A stretch of 64,000 nucleotides of DNA from Microvirga lotononidis (GCF_034627025.1 NZ_CP141048.1:3298001-3362000); one strand, 5' to 3'; positions 17,558-26,551 are shown, counted from the stretch's first letter. Notes: generated by a model from the sequence alone, not told the origin. Numbers and translations: made by a program.

Positions 17558-19498
17558 TCAGACCCCATTAGATTTCAAATGTGATCTTATTTCCAATCCA
17601 AACCATGCGTCCGGGCACAGGAAACCTATGCCGCGTGCGGCAAGGCGGGCGATAAGCCTTTCGCATAACGCCCAGATGACGTCGTCATGAACGAGATGAT
17701 GGGTCAGGAAACCGATCGGCTCTTCGGAGTCCGCATCGCCGGTCACGCGTCGCTCGACCGCTCCGGCGAGGGCGGTCATGATCAGAGGGGGATCCGCGAG
17801 GCTTCTCGTGCCGTGCCAGTCGATCGGATCCACATGGGTGTTGACCTGAACGAGGCCGGGCGGGGGCCGGGCGCTCTTCCGATCCGTGAAGGTGGACAGG
17901 CCCCGGAACCCCGCTCCCGGCAAGCGGGGGACAAGATCCGGGGAAATCCGGTTCCAGGGCGGCACGAAGACCGGCAGCAGCCTCGATCCGAGGTGCTCTC
18001 GCGCCAGGTGCAGCCCCCGTTCCGCTTCCGTAGCCATGCGGTCCAGGGGCCGGTGAGGGCCGAACTCCGCCTTCTTCTCGCCGTCCGGCGCATGGTCGGC
18101 ATGGCTCCAGCCATGCACCAGGGCGAAGGCCTTCGGCTCGCTGGCCAGGCGCCGCGCGAGAGAGGGTTGGATCTTTTCCGGAATGACCGCGAGACCGATC
18201 CCGGCATCGTAGCGTCGGGCGAGTTCGAGAAGGCGGTCGAGGCGGGGCGTATCGGCCACAGCGTCGTCATCCCGCCACCAGAACCGGACCGGGACGCCCT
18301 GATCCCGGGCTCGGTCCAGCGCCAGATCGAGAGGCGACCAGTCGATGGTCCGGTGAAGTGCCGGGCCTGACGACACGAGGCTTTCGGCCTCGATCACGGT
18401 TCGATCGGCTCCATCCAGGGAAATGGTCGGAGCCGGGGAGGGTCGACGAGCCAGCCCGCGCCGGACGGCTTCTGCCAGATGCTGCGGGGAGAGCTCCGCC
18501 TCGGGCACGATCTCTGCGAGGCCCAGTGCCGCCAGCCGCTCGGCGCGCAGGCGCTGCTCCGTCTCCTTGCCAGCCTCGAACGGGACAAGAATCGATGGGA
18601 CGCCGCAGCGGAGGAGATCGACGACCGTGTTGTACCCGGCTTGGCTCACGGAGACCTCCGCGCCGGAGAGCAGGGCCCGGAAATCGGGTCGTGCCCGCTC
18701 CACGGTAACATGAGCCGGAGCGCTTTCTCGAAGCGCGAGGAACTCGGCTTCCGCCACACCCCTGCCGACGAGGAGGCGCCAAGGCCGATCGGCAATGTCC
18801 TGCGCGGCCGCGAGGGCCGCACGGTAGAGGGGCAGGCTCGCGGCGCTCGATCCGCCCGACACGACGATCCCGTGCCGGTGAGCCAGCGGCATCGGGGCAT
18901 CGTTCTCGTCCACATAGCCCGTATAGCGAACGAGCGGCTTTACCCGCTCGTCCACGGGCCATGAGGCTTCCAGCGGCACGAGTTCCGGGTCTCCATGGAC
19001 GAGAACGGCGTCGTAATCGCGAAGCACGCGCTCATGGGTCTCCGCAACGCGCGACGCCTTGGAGGAGGCGACCAGGATGTCCCGGATCGAGCACAGCACC
19101 CGCGGGCGCGGGTTCATGCGGCGCGCGGCATCGAGCAGGGTTGCGAATTCGTCCGCCAGCACGCGGCGCCCGAAAGGAAAGAGCTCGGTGATCAGAATAT
19201 CGGGCCGGGCGGTTCTCAGGGTGTCGAGCAGAAGGGCGCGTCGCTTGTCGAGATAGACCTCATCGACGGGTGCGAGATTATCGCCGAGCAGCGTCTTGAA
19301 ATCGGTGCCGACGGTCTGCACGGGCGGCAACTGAACGAATGCGACGTTCTCCAGACCGGCCAATCGGGAAGGAGTGCCGCCCGACACGAGTGTCGCCGCA
19401 TGTCCCCTTGCCGCGAACGCCCGTGCCAGGGCGGCAGCCCTGGCGAGGTGGCCCGCTCCCAGAAGGTGCGTGACGGCGATCAGAACGCGCAAGCTCAT
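17558..19498 (-). CDS. Fusion: MurG/GT28-like glycosyltransferase with NodB-like deacetylase domain
   Basis: A 646-residue two-domain protein. Residues 1-375 resemble the GT-B glycosyltransferases of the GT28/COG4671 type: an N-terminal glycine motif 'LLGAGHLARA' (12-21), acceptor-side region, then the donor-side 'VSQAGYNTVVDLLRCGVPSILVP' split around 284-306. Residues 400-620 resemble a polysaccharide deacetylase: Asp pair in 'WWRDDDA' (407-413), 'HGWSHADH' (462-469) supplying the metal-binding histidines, and 'PPWNR' (513-517). The combination suggests transfer and N-deacetylation of a glycan in one polypeptide (inference). It is the last gene of the leftward glycosyltransferase cluster, only about 10 bp downstream of the next gene. 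Confidence 0.8.
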   Translation of the reverse strand: MSLRVLIAVTHLLGAGHLARAAALARAFAARGHAATLVSGGTPSRLAGLENVAFVQLPPVQTVGTDFKTLLGDNLAPVDEVYLDKRRALLLDTLRTARPDILITELFPFGRRVLADEFATLLDAARRMNPRPRVLCSIRDILVASSKASRVAETHERVLRDYDAVLVHGDPELVPLEASWPVDERVKPLVRYTGYVDENDAPMPLAHRHGIVVSGGSSAASLPLYRAALAAAQDIADRPWRLLVGRGVAEAEFLALRESAPAHVTVERARPDFRALLSGAEVSVSQAGYNTVVDLLRCGVPSILVPFEAGKETEQRLRAERLAALGLAEIVPEAELSPQHLAEAVRRGLARRPSPAPTISLDGADRTVIEAESLVSSGPALHRTIDWSPLDLALDRARDQGVPVRFWWRDDDAVADTPRLDRLLELARRYDAGIGLAVIPEKIQPSLARRLASEPKAFALVHGWSHADHAPDGEKKAEFGPHRPLDRMATEAERGLHLAREHLGSRLLPVFVPPWNRISPDLVPRLPGAGFRGLSTFTDRKSARPPPGLVQVNTHVDPIDWHGTRSLADPPLIMTALAGAVERRVTGDADSEEPIGFLTHHLVHDDVIWALCERLIARLAARGIGFLCPDAWFGLEIRSHLKSNGV

Positions 19499-19507
19499 AT
19501 CAACATT

Positions 19508-20626
19508 CTATCCCGTTACGGCTTGCAGCGCATTGGTTAAGCGCAAAGCGGCGTGACCGAGGTCGCGCTCCTCTTTGACGAAGCGGGAAGCGTTGTCGCC
19601 GAACGTCTCGAGCCGTTTCCGGTCCCGCACGAGTCCGCTCACGGCATCGGCGAAACCGGCGATGTCGCCGGGCGGCGTCAGCAGCCCGGTCTCGCCGTCC
19701 CGCACCACGCTGGCAACGCCGCCATAGGTGCCCGCAACCACCGCACAGCCGAGGGACTGAGCCTCCAGCAGCACCATGCCGTAAGCCTCGTTGACGGCAG
19801 GCCAGACGACGAGGTCGGCCATCAGATAGAGGGCTGCCAGATCGGCCTTTCTCTCGATCCGTCCGTGGAATCGAACCCTGTCCTGTATAGGCGAGAACAG
19901 CCGCGCGACCTCGTCCCGTGCTTCGCCGTCCCCCACGATCTGAAGCGACCAGGGTAGGTGCTGGAGACGTTCCATGGCGGCTGCGAGAATGCGATAGGAG
20001 GCAAGCTTGTCGCCCTCCCGCATCATCGCCACCGCGAGAAGGCGCGGCTCGGACGCTCGCGAAGGGCGCAGACCCGACAGGGGCCACTCCGCAAGATCCA
20101 GGAAAGGCGGCAGGTCCACCAGGGCCTGGCGCGATGGCCTCTCGGCCTCCAGGGCTTCCCGGTCATGGGCCGTCATGCTGAAGATCACGTCGGCACGGTC
20201 GAGAGCGGCTTGTGCGCCGTCGTGCCCGAGGGCCCAGGGGCCCCGCGCGCGCTTGGACGCGCGCGACCCTTCCGCGATGGCATAGGGGATGCCCAGCGCG
20301 TCGGCGACACGCGGGCCGATCCAATCCGGCGCCTTGTAATAGACGTGATAGGTGAACCACAGGCGGGGTCGATCGTCCTCGGAAAGTCTCCTGTAGTGAG
20401 CGACGAGGCGGTCGGCCTCCTCCAGCGATTCCTCTCGGAGGCTTTCCTGTCGGTGCCGATTGCCGACCTTGTCGAGCGTTCGCACCTCGCTCGCGAGACG
20501 GGGGGAATAGCCGGCCCGTTCGAGCGCCTTCATCAGCAGGCGTGCCATGGTGCGGTCGCCCGAGGGAAGGGGATGGTTCGGGCTCTTCAAGGGAGCATAG
20601 AACGCCACAGGCCGCGCGATCGTCAC
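19508..20626 (-). CDS. Glycosyltransferase, GT4-like
   Basis: A 372-residue GT-B glycosyltransferase. The C-terminal half carries the family 4 donor-binding pattern: 'LLAVAMMREGDKLASYRIL', 'RVRFHGRI' and 'VWPAVNEAYGMVLLEAQSLGCAVV', followed by 'GLLTPPGDIAGFADAV'. The glutamate-rich EX7E motif appears as 'NEAYGMVLLE'. The start is GTG at 20626, chosen because it forms a GTGA overlap with the upstream stop and the protein then begins 'VTIARPVAFYAPLKSPNHP'. A much longer frame upstream is read-through of the neighbour's alternate frame. The N-terminal 'KSPNHPLPSGDRTMARLL' suggests a nucleotide-sugar or acceptor loop. Acceptor and donor are unknown. Confidence 0.85.
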   Translation of the reverse strand: MTIARPVAFYAPLKSPNHPLPSGDRTMARLLMKALERAGYSPRLASEVRTLDKVGNRHRQESLREESLEEADRLVAHYRRLSEDDRPRLWFTYHVYYKAPDWIGPRVADALGIPYAIAEGSRASKRARGPWALGHDGAQAALDRADVIFSMTAHDREALEAERPSRQALVDLPPFLDLAEWPLSGLRPSRASEPRLLAVAMMREGDKLASYRILAAAMERLQHLPWSLQIVGDGEARDEVARLFSPIQDRVRFHGRIERKADLAALYLMADLVVWPAVNEAYGMVLLEAQSLGCAVVAGTYGGVASVVRDGETGLLTPPGDIAGFADAVSGLVRDRKRLETFGDNASRFVKEERDLGHAALRLTNALQAVTG

Positions 20627-21894
20627 ACCGGCTCCGGTTCGTTCCTGGCGGTGTCCGTCGCGGACCGGAGACGCTCCTCCAGAACGTCGATCCCGCCCTC
20701 CATGGAGAAATCCCGCCGCAGGCGCGCAAAGGCTGCGGCGCCGAGCGCGTCTCGGCGCGCTGGGTCGCGGGCCAGGAGATTGAGGGCGTTGGACAGGGCC
20801 GCCCAATCGCCCGGCGGCACGAGCTGGCCTTCCACGTCGTTGCGGATGAATTCCGGAATGCCGGCGAAGTCCGTCGCCACGATGGCGAGACCCTGGCTGG
20901 CCGCTTCCATGATCACGTTCGGAAGGCCGTCGCGATCGCCCGATTTCGCTTCCTTCGACGGAAGGACGAAGAGGTCCGCCTCGCGCAGGAGCGCGATGAT
21001 GTCGGGCTGCGCCTTGGAGCCGAGAAACGCCACCTTGTCGGCGGTTCCGGCCTCCTGCGCCTGCTTCTTCAACGTGTTGAGCAGTTCGCCGCCACCCACA
21101 TGGGCGAAGCGCCAATGGAGGTCCTGGGGCAGCGCGGCGAGCGCCTGGATCAGGTCGCCGAAACCCTTCTTCGCCACGGCCCGGCCGACGGACACGATCC
21201 TGACCGGATCGAGCGGGTCCGAGCCGTCCCTGGCAGGACGGCTTTCGGGCGCGGCCGGGAAGCGGGAGAGATCGAGCCCATGATAGACGAGCGATACCTT
21301 GTCGGGCCGAGACAGGGATTGAAGGTTTCCGGCTCCCTGCGCCGTGCAGGTCACCCCCCAGAGCGCTTCGCCCATCTTCTCGCGCTTTTCCCAGTCGGGT
21401 GTCGTCCAGATATCCTTGGCATGGGCCGAGAAGGTCCAGCTCCGACCCGTGAGCAGGGCCGCATAGCGAACGACGGAGGCGGGTGTGTGGAGATAATGCA
21501 CGTGCAGGTGCCGCACATCCTCCGGCATCTCGCGCGCCATCACGAAAGCCTGGCCGAGGCGGCGCACGCGGTTCGGGGTGAAATCGCGCTTCAGATCGCG
21601 CCAGAACGCCCGGATCGTTGGGCCGAAGCCTTTCTGGCCCAGGCTCCAGAAGGCGCCGCGCAGGACGCGCAACGGCTCTTCGTACAGATATTCCGGCAGA
21701 TAGGTGACCCGCGCCTTGATCGTCTTGTGCATGGGGTGCACGGCCCGCTCCGTCGGGTGGCGGAGCGACCAGATCTCGAGGGCAAGGCCGCGCTGCTCGA
21801 GGGCTAGGATTTCCTGGGCGATGAAGGTTTCGGAGAGGCGCGGGTAGCCTTTCACCACGATGGCGATGCGTCGGGCTGATTCAGAGGGAAGCAT
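20623..21894 (-). CDS. Glycosyltransferase, GT4-like (colanic-acid type)
   Basis: A 423-residue GT-B enzyme. The N-terminus 'VVKGYPRLSETFIAQEI' (residues 13-29) is the typical opening of WcaL/colanic-acid-type GT4 proteins. The C-terminal half has 'IVSVGRAVAKKGFGDLIQAL' around 235 and 'KSGDRDGLPNVIMEAASQG' around 316-334, the donor-site EX7E-like region. The ATG at 21894 lies 8 bp after the preceding stop; earlier in-frame codons run into that gene and are not starts. Its stop makes a GTGA overlap with the next glycosyltransferase. It belongs to the four-gene leftward glycan cluster. Confidence 0.88.
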   Translation of the reverse strand: MLPSESARRIAIVVKGYPRLSETFIAQEILALEQRGLALEIWSLRHPTERAVHPMHKTIKARVTYLPEYLYEEPLRVLRGAFWSLGQKGFGPTIRAFWRDLKRDFTPNRVRRLGQAFVMAREMPEDVRHLHVHYLHTPASVVRYAALLTGRSWTFSAHAKDIWTTPDWEKREKMGEALWGVTCTAQGAGNLQSLSRPDKVSLVYHGLDLSRFPAAPESRPARDGSDPLDPVRIVSVGRAVAKKGFGDLIQALAALPQDLHWRFAHVGGGELLNTLKKQAQEAGTADKVAFLGSKAQPDIIALLREADLFVLPSKEAKSGDRDGLPNVIMEAASQGLAIVATDFAGIPEFIRNDVEGQLVPPGDWAALSNALNLLARDPARRDALGAAAFARLRRDFSMEGGIDVLEERLRSATDTARNEPEPV

Positions 21895-21902
21895 GTGTAC
21901 GG

Positions 21903-23180
21903 TTACTCGGCCGCCTGATGATATGCGGTGGCAAACGGTGCCTTCGAGGCGGTGAGCGCCTTCAGCCGCTCCTGTACCCGGTCGAGGCCGTCGAGAAGAC
22001 CGGGAACGACGACCTCGGAGGGGCGCGGCTGCGACGCAAGGGAGCGCAGGGCGGCCGCCATGCGCTCGGGCGTGCGCGGCTGCTCGTAGTCGCTCAGCAT
22101 GCGCACCAGACCCAGCCGCTCGCCCTCGACGGCGCGGATGTACTGCTCGAGGCGGGGCTTCGTGCGCGGGACGATCAGGGTACGCTTGTCGAAGGACAGG
22201 GCCTCGCAGAAGGTGTTGTAGCCGCCCATCGCCACGATGGCGTCCGCCTTCTTCATGAGCCACTCGATCTTGTTGTCGAAGGACATCACGTCGAGCTTCG
22301 GCTGCCTGGCGATGCGCTCCACGAAGGAGCGGCGCTTGTCCCTGTCGATGAAGGGGCCGAAAAGGATGAGCGCGGGCTGTTCGAGCGCCGCATCCGCCTC
22401 GTAGGCCGAGATCACCCAGTCGATCAGGTCGTCGCCGTCGCCGCCGCCGCCCGTCGTCACCAGGATGAAGGGCTGCTTCGTGATCTTGGGATATCGGGTC
22501 AGGGACGGGGTCGGCGGCACGTCACGGCGCAGATAGCCGGTATAGGTAATCCGCTCTTCCACGTAATCGGGCAGGGCCAGCGCCTTGAGAGGCTGGTAGA
22601 TGTCCTTGAGGCCATAGACCCAGACTTCGTCGTAGTAGCGGGTCAGGGCCTCCTTGGCTCCTTTGCGCTCCCACTCGGGCACGAGAAGCGCCGGCTCGTC
22701 CATCACGTCGCGAATGCCGAGCACGAGGCGGCAGCCTGCGGCCTTGAGATAGTCGAGCGCCGGCACGACTTCGCCGCGAAAGCCCGTGGGCTCCTTGTCG
22801 ACGATGAACACGTCGGGCCGGAAAGCCTTGGCGGCCTGAAGAATTAGGGCCTGGCGCAGGCCCACCGCCTCGTCCAGGTCGATATTGAGGTTGAGGCTGC
22901 GGTAATCCCCGTCCGGGAGCTTCGTGACCCCCGGGATGCGGATATAGTCGACGCCGCTGTCGAACTCGAAATTGCCGATGACGGGCGAGCCCGAGATGAT
23001 GACGATCGAGGTGTCGGGCCGGTCCTGCACGATGGCATTGGCGAGCGCCCTCGACCGGCGCAAATGGCCGAGACCAAAGGTATCGTGGCTGTAGATCAGG
23101 ACGCGCGTTCCTCGGCCGCCATCGGACTGCCCAGAGGCAGAACCTGCGTCCTGATCAAAATCCATTGCCAGGTCTGCCAT
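21903..23180 (-). CDS. Glycosyltransferase, GT28/COG4671-like
   Basis: A 425-residue MurG-like GT-B protein and the first gene of the leftward cluster. After a variable N-terminus it shows 'VLIYSHDTFGLGHLRRSRALA' around residues 27-47, split by the glycine loop, the pattern of COG4671 predicted glycosyltransferases. The donor side has 'VTTGGGGDGDDLIDW' near 233, then 'AIVAMGGYNTFCEALSF' near 314 and 'IVPRTKPRLEQYIRA' near 335. It is related to the N-terminal domain of the fusion protein two genes downstream, so the cluster holds two GT28-like and two GT4-like activities. It is transcribed away from the exporter gene, with 89 bp between the start codons. Confidence 0.87.
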   Translation of the reverse strand: MADLAMDFDQDAGSASGQSDGGRGTRVLIYSHDTFGLGHLRRSRALANAIVQDRPDTSIVIISGSPVIGNFEFDSGVDYIRIPGVTKLPDGDYRSLNLNIDLDEAVGLRQALILQAAKAFRPDVFIVDKEPTGFRGEVVPALDYLKAAGCRLVLGIRDVMDEPALLVPEWERKGAKEALTRYYDEVWVYGLKDIYQPLKALALPDYVEERITYTGYLRRDVPPTPSLTRYPKITKQPFILVTTGGGGDGDDLIDWVISAYEADAALEQPALILFGPFIDRDKRRSFVERIARQPKLDVMSFDNKIEWLMKKADAIVAMGGYNTFCEALSFDKRTLIVPRTKPRLEQYIRAVEGERLGLVRMLSDYEQPRTPERMAAALRSLASQPRPSEVVVPGLLDGLDRVQERLKALTASKAPFATAYHQAAE

Positions 23181-23269
23181 GCGGCTGCCCCTTCGGTCAG
23201 GCGGCCCGGCCGATTGACGACCAATCCGCCCTCTCTACCTTCTAAGGTCCCTGTCGATCAAATAAGGCG

Positions 23270-26047
23270 TTGCCCAAGATCGGAAAGAGGTTCATCCAGG
23301 CGTACAGAAGTGGTGACCTTACGGCAATGGAAAAGAGCCTCTTTAGGTACATTTGGACACATTCAAGACGCGACCAGCTGATCGTTTGCGCGGTCGTGCT
23401 CGCCTCCCTGCCATTTTATTTCATGTCCCTCGACCTGCCTCGCCAGATCGTGAACCAGGCGATCCAGGGCGAGGCGTTCAGGGACGGCAACGCCACGGCC
23501 CCTTTCCTCCATCTCAGCTATGACTGGCCGAAATGGCTGGGCGGCGGCACGCTGGAGATCTTCGAAGGCTTCCAAGTGGGTCGGCTCGGTCTGCTCCTCG
23601 GCCTCTCGACGCTTTTCCTGTTCTTCGTGGTCGTCAACGGGGCGTTCAAGTACTGGATCAACGTCGCCAAGGGCATCCTGGGCGAGCGGATGCTGCGGCG
23701 CATGCGCTTCGACCTGTTCTCCATGGTGCTCCGCTTCACCCCGGACGCCCTGCGCACGGTGAAATCCTCCGAGACGGCGACGATCATCAAGGATGAGGTC
23801 GAGCCCATCGGCGGCTTCATCGGAGATGCGTTCATCACCCCGATCTTCCTGGGGATGCAGGCCATCACGGCCCTCGTCTTCATCATGATCCAGAACGTCT
23901 GGCTCGGCCTGATCGCGCTGGCCGTGATCGCGGTGCAGTTCACCATCATCCCGCGGCTGCGGCGGGAGCTGCTCCGCCTCGGAAAGCAGCGGCAGCTGGA
24001 ATCGCGCCAACTGGCCGGGCGCATCGCCGAGGTCCAGGACGGCATCGAGGTCGTTCACGTCCACAATGCCTATAATTGGGAACGGGCCGAGATCGGGCAT
24101 CGGCTGTTCAATCTCTTCTCGGTCCGGCTCAAGATCTATAACCGGAAGTTCTTCGTCAAATCGCTCAACAACTTCCTGGCGCAGCTGACGCCCTTCTTCT
24201 TCTACGCCATCGGCGGCTATTTCGCCCTGCGCGGCACGCTCGACATCGGTCAGCTCGTGGCCGTCATCGGCGCCTACCGGGAGCTGCCGCCGCCCTTGAA
24301 GGAGCTGATCGACTGGGACCAGCAGCGTCTCGACGTCCAGGTGAAATACGACCAGGTCACCCAGCATTTCGCCGAGGAACGGCTCGTGCCCCTGCACGAG
24401 GCCCGCGACGCTGCGGACGAGGACGTGCCCCTGACAGGTCCCCTGGTGGCCGAGGAGATCCGCGTCGCCGGCATCCATGGCGACATGATCATCGAGGGCG
24501 GCGCCTTCGCCATCGACCTTCCCGCGAGCGTCGCCCTGATCTCGAACGGCGGCGCCGCGGCCGGCATGCTTGCGCGCATCATCGCCCGCCGAACCTCGGA
24601 GTTCAGCGGCCAGATCCGCATCGGCGAGCACGATCTGATGCAGCTTCCCGTTTCCACCGTCGGGCGCCGCATCGCCTATGCGGGCGTCGACCCCATCCTC
24701 TTCCCCGGCAGCATCCGCGACAACCTGGTCTACGGTCTCCGCTCGAAGCCGTTGGGCCGGATCGAGGAGGAGAAGCGCGAGATGGACCGCCGCATCGCCG
24801 AGGCGATCAGAACGGGCAATCCCCTCGAGAGCATTGCCGATCAATGGGTGGATTACGAGCGGATCGGCGCGAGGGACGAGAGCGATCTCGACCGCATTCT
24901 CCTCGATCTGCTCGACCGGATCGGGATGGGCGATACGATCTACCTGTTCGGCCTGGCGGGGCGTATCGATCCCGAACGCCACATGGCGCTCGCCGAACGG
25001 GTCGTCGAAGCCCGTCATCGCCTGCGCGAAACGTTCCAAGCGAACGGCATGGCCGATCTCGTCGAACCGTTCGATCCGGACCTCTACAACAGCCAGGCCA
25101 CCATCGCCGAGAACCTCCTATTCGGAGTGCCGATCTCGGACGAGTTCAAGGGGCGCAATCTCGCCGAGAACGGCCAGTTCCGCAGCGCCATCGACCGGGC
25201 CGGGCTGACCGACGATCTTGTCCGCATGGGCCTGCAGATCGCCGAGACCATGACCGAGATCTTCGAAGGGCTGCCCCCCGGCCATTCGCTGTTCGAGCAG
25301 TTCTCCTTCATCGGTGCCGAGGAGCTGTCGGAATTCGCCTCGATCCTGCGCCGGCACGCGCGGGGCGAGGGCAATCTGAAGCGGGAGGACCGCACCCGGC
25401 TCCTGGCCCTGCCACTCGCCTATATCGAGGCCCGGCACCGCCTCGGACTCCTCGACGGCCAGCTCATGGCCCGAATCGTTGAGGCGCGCGGCCGGGTCCG
25501 CGAAGTTCTGGCGAAGTCGGATTCCGAGGGCGTGGAGTTCTACGATCCGGAGCAGTTCTGCGCGGCGGCGCCCTTGCGGGACAATCTCCTGTTCGGACGC
25601 GTCAGCTACCAGGTCGCCAATGCCCGCATTCGGGTGACCGAAGCCGTGGCCGCCGTGGTCCGCGAGCTGGACCTGTTGGAAGACATCGAGCGGATCGGCC
25701 TCGATTATCAGGTCGGCACGGCCGGGCGGCTTCTGTCGCCGCAGGAGCGGGCGAGCGTCAATCTGGTGCGCTGCCTCGTGAAGCGCCCCGACATCCTCGT
25801 GATCGATGGGGCCTTCGCACCCTTCGACGAGTCACGCAGCCAGCAGATGCTGGAGCTGCTGCTGGAGCTCCTCGATCAACAAAGCCTGTTCATGGTCCTT
25901 CCGAATGATCGACAGGCGGGCTCTTTCGATGTTCAGTTGCGCTTCCGTGACGGACAAATCATTACAGAAAAGACGGCCGCTCCGGCTCCCAGGTCCGCCA
26001 GACCCGAGCCGGACGCCGCCCAGAGAGTAGCAGGAGAGGTGGCATGA
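23270..26047 (+). CDS. ABC exporter with degenerate, expanded nucleotide-binding domain
   Basis: A 925-residue ABC-exporter-like protein. Residues 36-340 form a transmembrane domain of about six helices of the exporter type. The following domain has lost ATPase residues: the Walker A site reads 'SNGGAAAGM' (425-433) with no lysine, the signature is 'LLSPQERAS' (821-829), Walker B is 'ILVIDGAF' (842-849) with the catalytic Glu replaced, and the switch His position reads 'LPND'. A block of about 350 residues between Walker A and the signature holds three versions of the Q-loop-following motif: 'IRDNLVYG' (482-489), 'IAENLLFG' (612-619) and 'LRDNLLFG' (769-776). TTG start at 23270 after AAGG; an ATG at 23327 is possible. 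Coupled to the next gene by ATGA. Confidence 0.85.
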   Translation: MPKIGKRFIQAYRSGDLTAMEKSLFRYIWTHSRRDQLIVCAVVLASLPFYFMSLDLPRQIVNQAIQGEAFRDGNATAPFLHLSYDWPKWLGGGTLEIFEGFQVGRLGLLLGLSTLFLFFVVVNGAFKYWINVAKGILGERMLRRMRFDLFSMVLRFTPDALRTVKSSETATIIKDEVEPIGGFIGDAFITPIFLGMQAITALVFIMIQNVWLGLIALAVIAVQFTIIPRLRRELLRLGKQRQLESRQLAGRIAEVQDGIEVVHVHNAYNWERAEIGHRLFNLFSVRLKIYNRKFFVKSLNNFLAQLTPFFFYAIGGYFALRGTLDIGQLVAVIGAYRELPPPLKELIDWDQQRLDVQVKYDQVTQHFAEERLVPLHEARDAADEDVPLTGPLVAEEIRVAGIHGDMIIEGGAFAIDLPASVALISNGGAAAGMLARIIARRTSEFSGQIRIGEHDLMQLPVSTVGRRIAYAGVDPILFPGSIRDNLVYGLRSKPLGRIEEEKREMDRRIAEAIRTGNPLESIADQWVDYERIGARDESDLDRILLDLLDRIGMGDTIYLFGLAGRIDPERHMALAERVVEARHRLRETFQANGMADLVEPFDPDLYNSQATIAENLLFGVPISDEFKGRNLAENGQFRSAIDRAGLTDDLVRMGLQIAETMTEIFEGLPPGHSLFEQFSFIGAEELSEFASILRRHARGEGNLKREDRTRLLALPLAYIEARHRLGLLDGQLMARIVEARGRVREVLAKSDSEGVEFYDPEQFCAAAPLRDNLLFGRVSYQVANARIRVTEAVAAVVRELDLLEDIERIGLDYQVGTAGRLLSPQERASVNLVRCLVKRPDILVIDGAFAPFDESRSQQMLELLLELLDQQSLFMVLPNDRQAGSFDVQLRFRDGQIITEKTAAPAPRSARPEPDAAQRVAGEVA

Positions 26048-26490
26048 CCCTTGAAACAGAGGTTCAGTCCTTGCGGCAGGTGCCGATGTTTCGGGATGTG
26101 GATCCGGCCCGGTTGAAGCTTCTCGCCTTCACGAGCGAGCGGGTGCAGTTCTCCGACGGGCAGCGCTTCTTCTCGCAAGGGGACCCGTCCGACGCCGCCT
26201 ATGTGATCCTCGACGGCCGGGCGAGCGTTCTCCTCAACACGCCGGGCGGCGACATCCAGGTCGCCGAACTGGGAAGCAATGCCCTCGTCGGCGAGATGGG
26301 CATTCTCTCGGACACGCCGCGCTCCGCCACGATCATGGCGGCCGAGCCGACGACGGCTCTGCGAATCGACAAGAGGGTCTTTCTGGAGCTTCTCGCCCAG
26401 TTTCCCCAGATGTCCCTGGCGATCATGCGGGAGCTGGCAAAGCGCCTCGAGCGGACGAATGCGCAGCTTGTCGCACAGTCCTCATCCTAA
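26044..26490 (+). CDS. Stand-alone cyclic nucleotide-binding domain protein
   Basis: A 148-residue protein made almost entirely of one Crp-type cNMP-binding domain. The phosphate-binding cassette looks intact: 'LVGEMGILSDTPRSATI' (81-97), with Gly83-Glu84 for the ribose and Arg93-Ser94 for the cyclic phosphate. There is no helix-turn-helix, kinase or channel domain after it; the last helix ends near residue 145. It therefore is not a Crp/Fnr transcription factor. Its start overlaps the stop of the pseudo-ATPase exporter (ATGA), so the two products are made together and the protein is probably a regulatory partner of that exporter (inference). Confidence 0.9.
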   Translation: MTLETEVQSLRQVPMFRDVDPARLKLLAFTSERVQFSDGQRFFSQGDPSDAAYVILDGRASVLLNTPGGDIQVAELGSNALVGEMGILSDTPRSATIMAAEPTTALRIDKRVFLELLAQFPQMSLAIMRELAKRLERTNAQLVAQSSS

Positions 26491-26506
26491 ATTTCCTGGT
26501 CAGCCT

Positions 26507-26551
26507 TAGGATTTTTCGGGGAAAACCCTGCTTAAGGTTAGCAAAATCCTA
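26507..26551 (+). terminator. Inverted repeat after the cNMP gene, possible terminator
   Basis: TAGGATTTT (26507-26515) and AAAATCCTA (26543-26551) form a perfect 9-bp stem with a 27-nt loop, 16 bp after the stop codon at 26490. No long U-tract follows, so termination is uncertain. Confidence 0.35.

Noticed and set aside
17890..17945. Possible REP-like hairpin in the GT-deacetylase gene
   Set aside because: Coding sequence with Pro/Gly codons; a chance GC-rich inverted repeat rather than a family A copy.
20627..21115. N-terminal extension of the GT4 gene
   Set aside because: Arginine-rich, lies in the neighbour's coding region; GTG at 20626 has a proper GTGA overlap.
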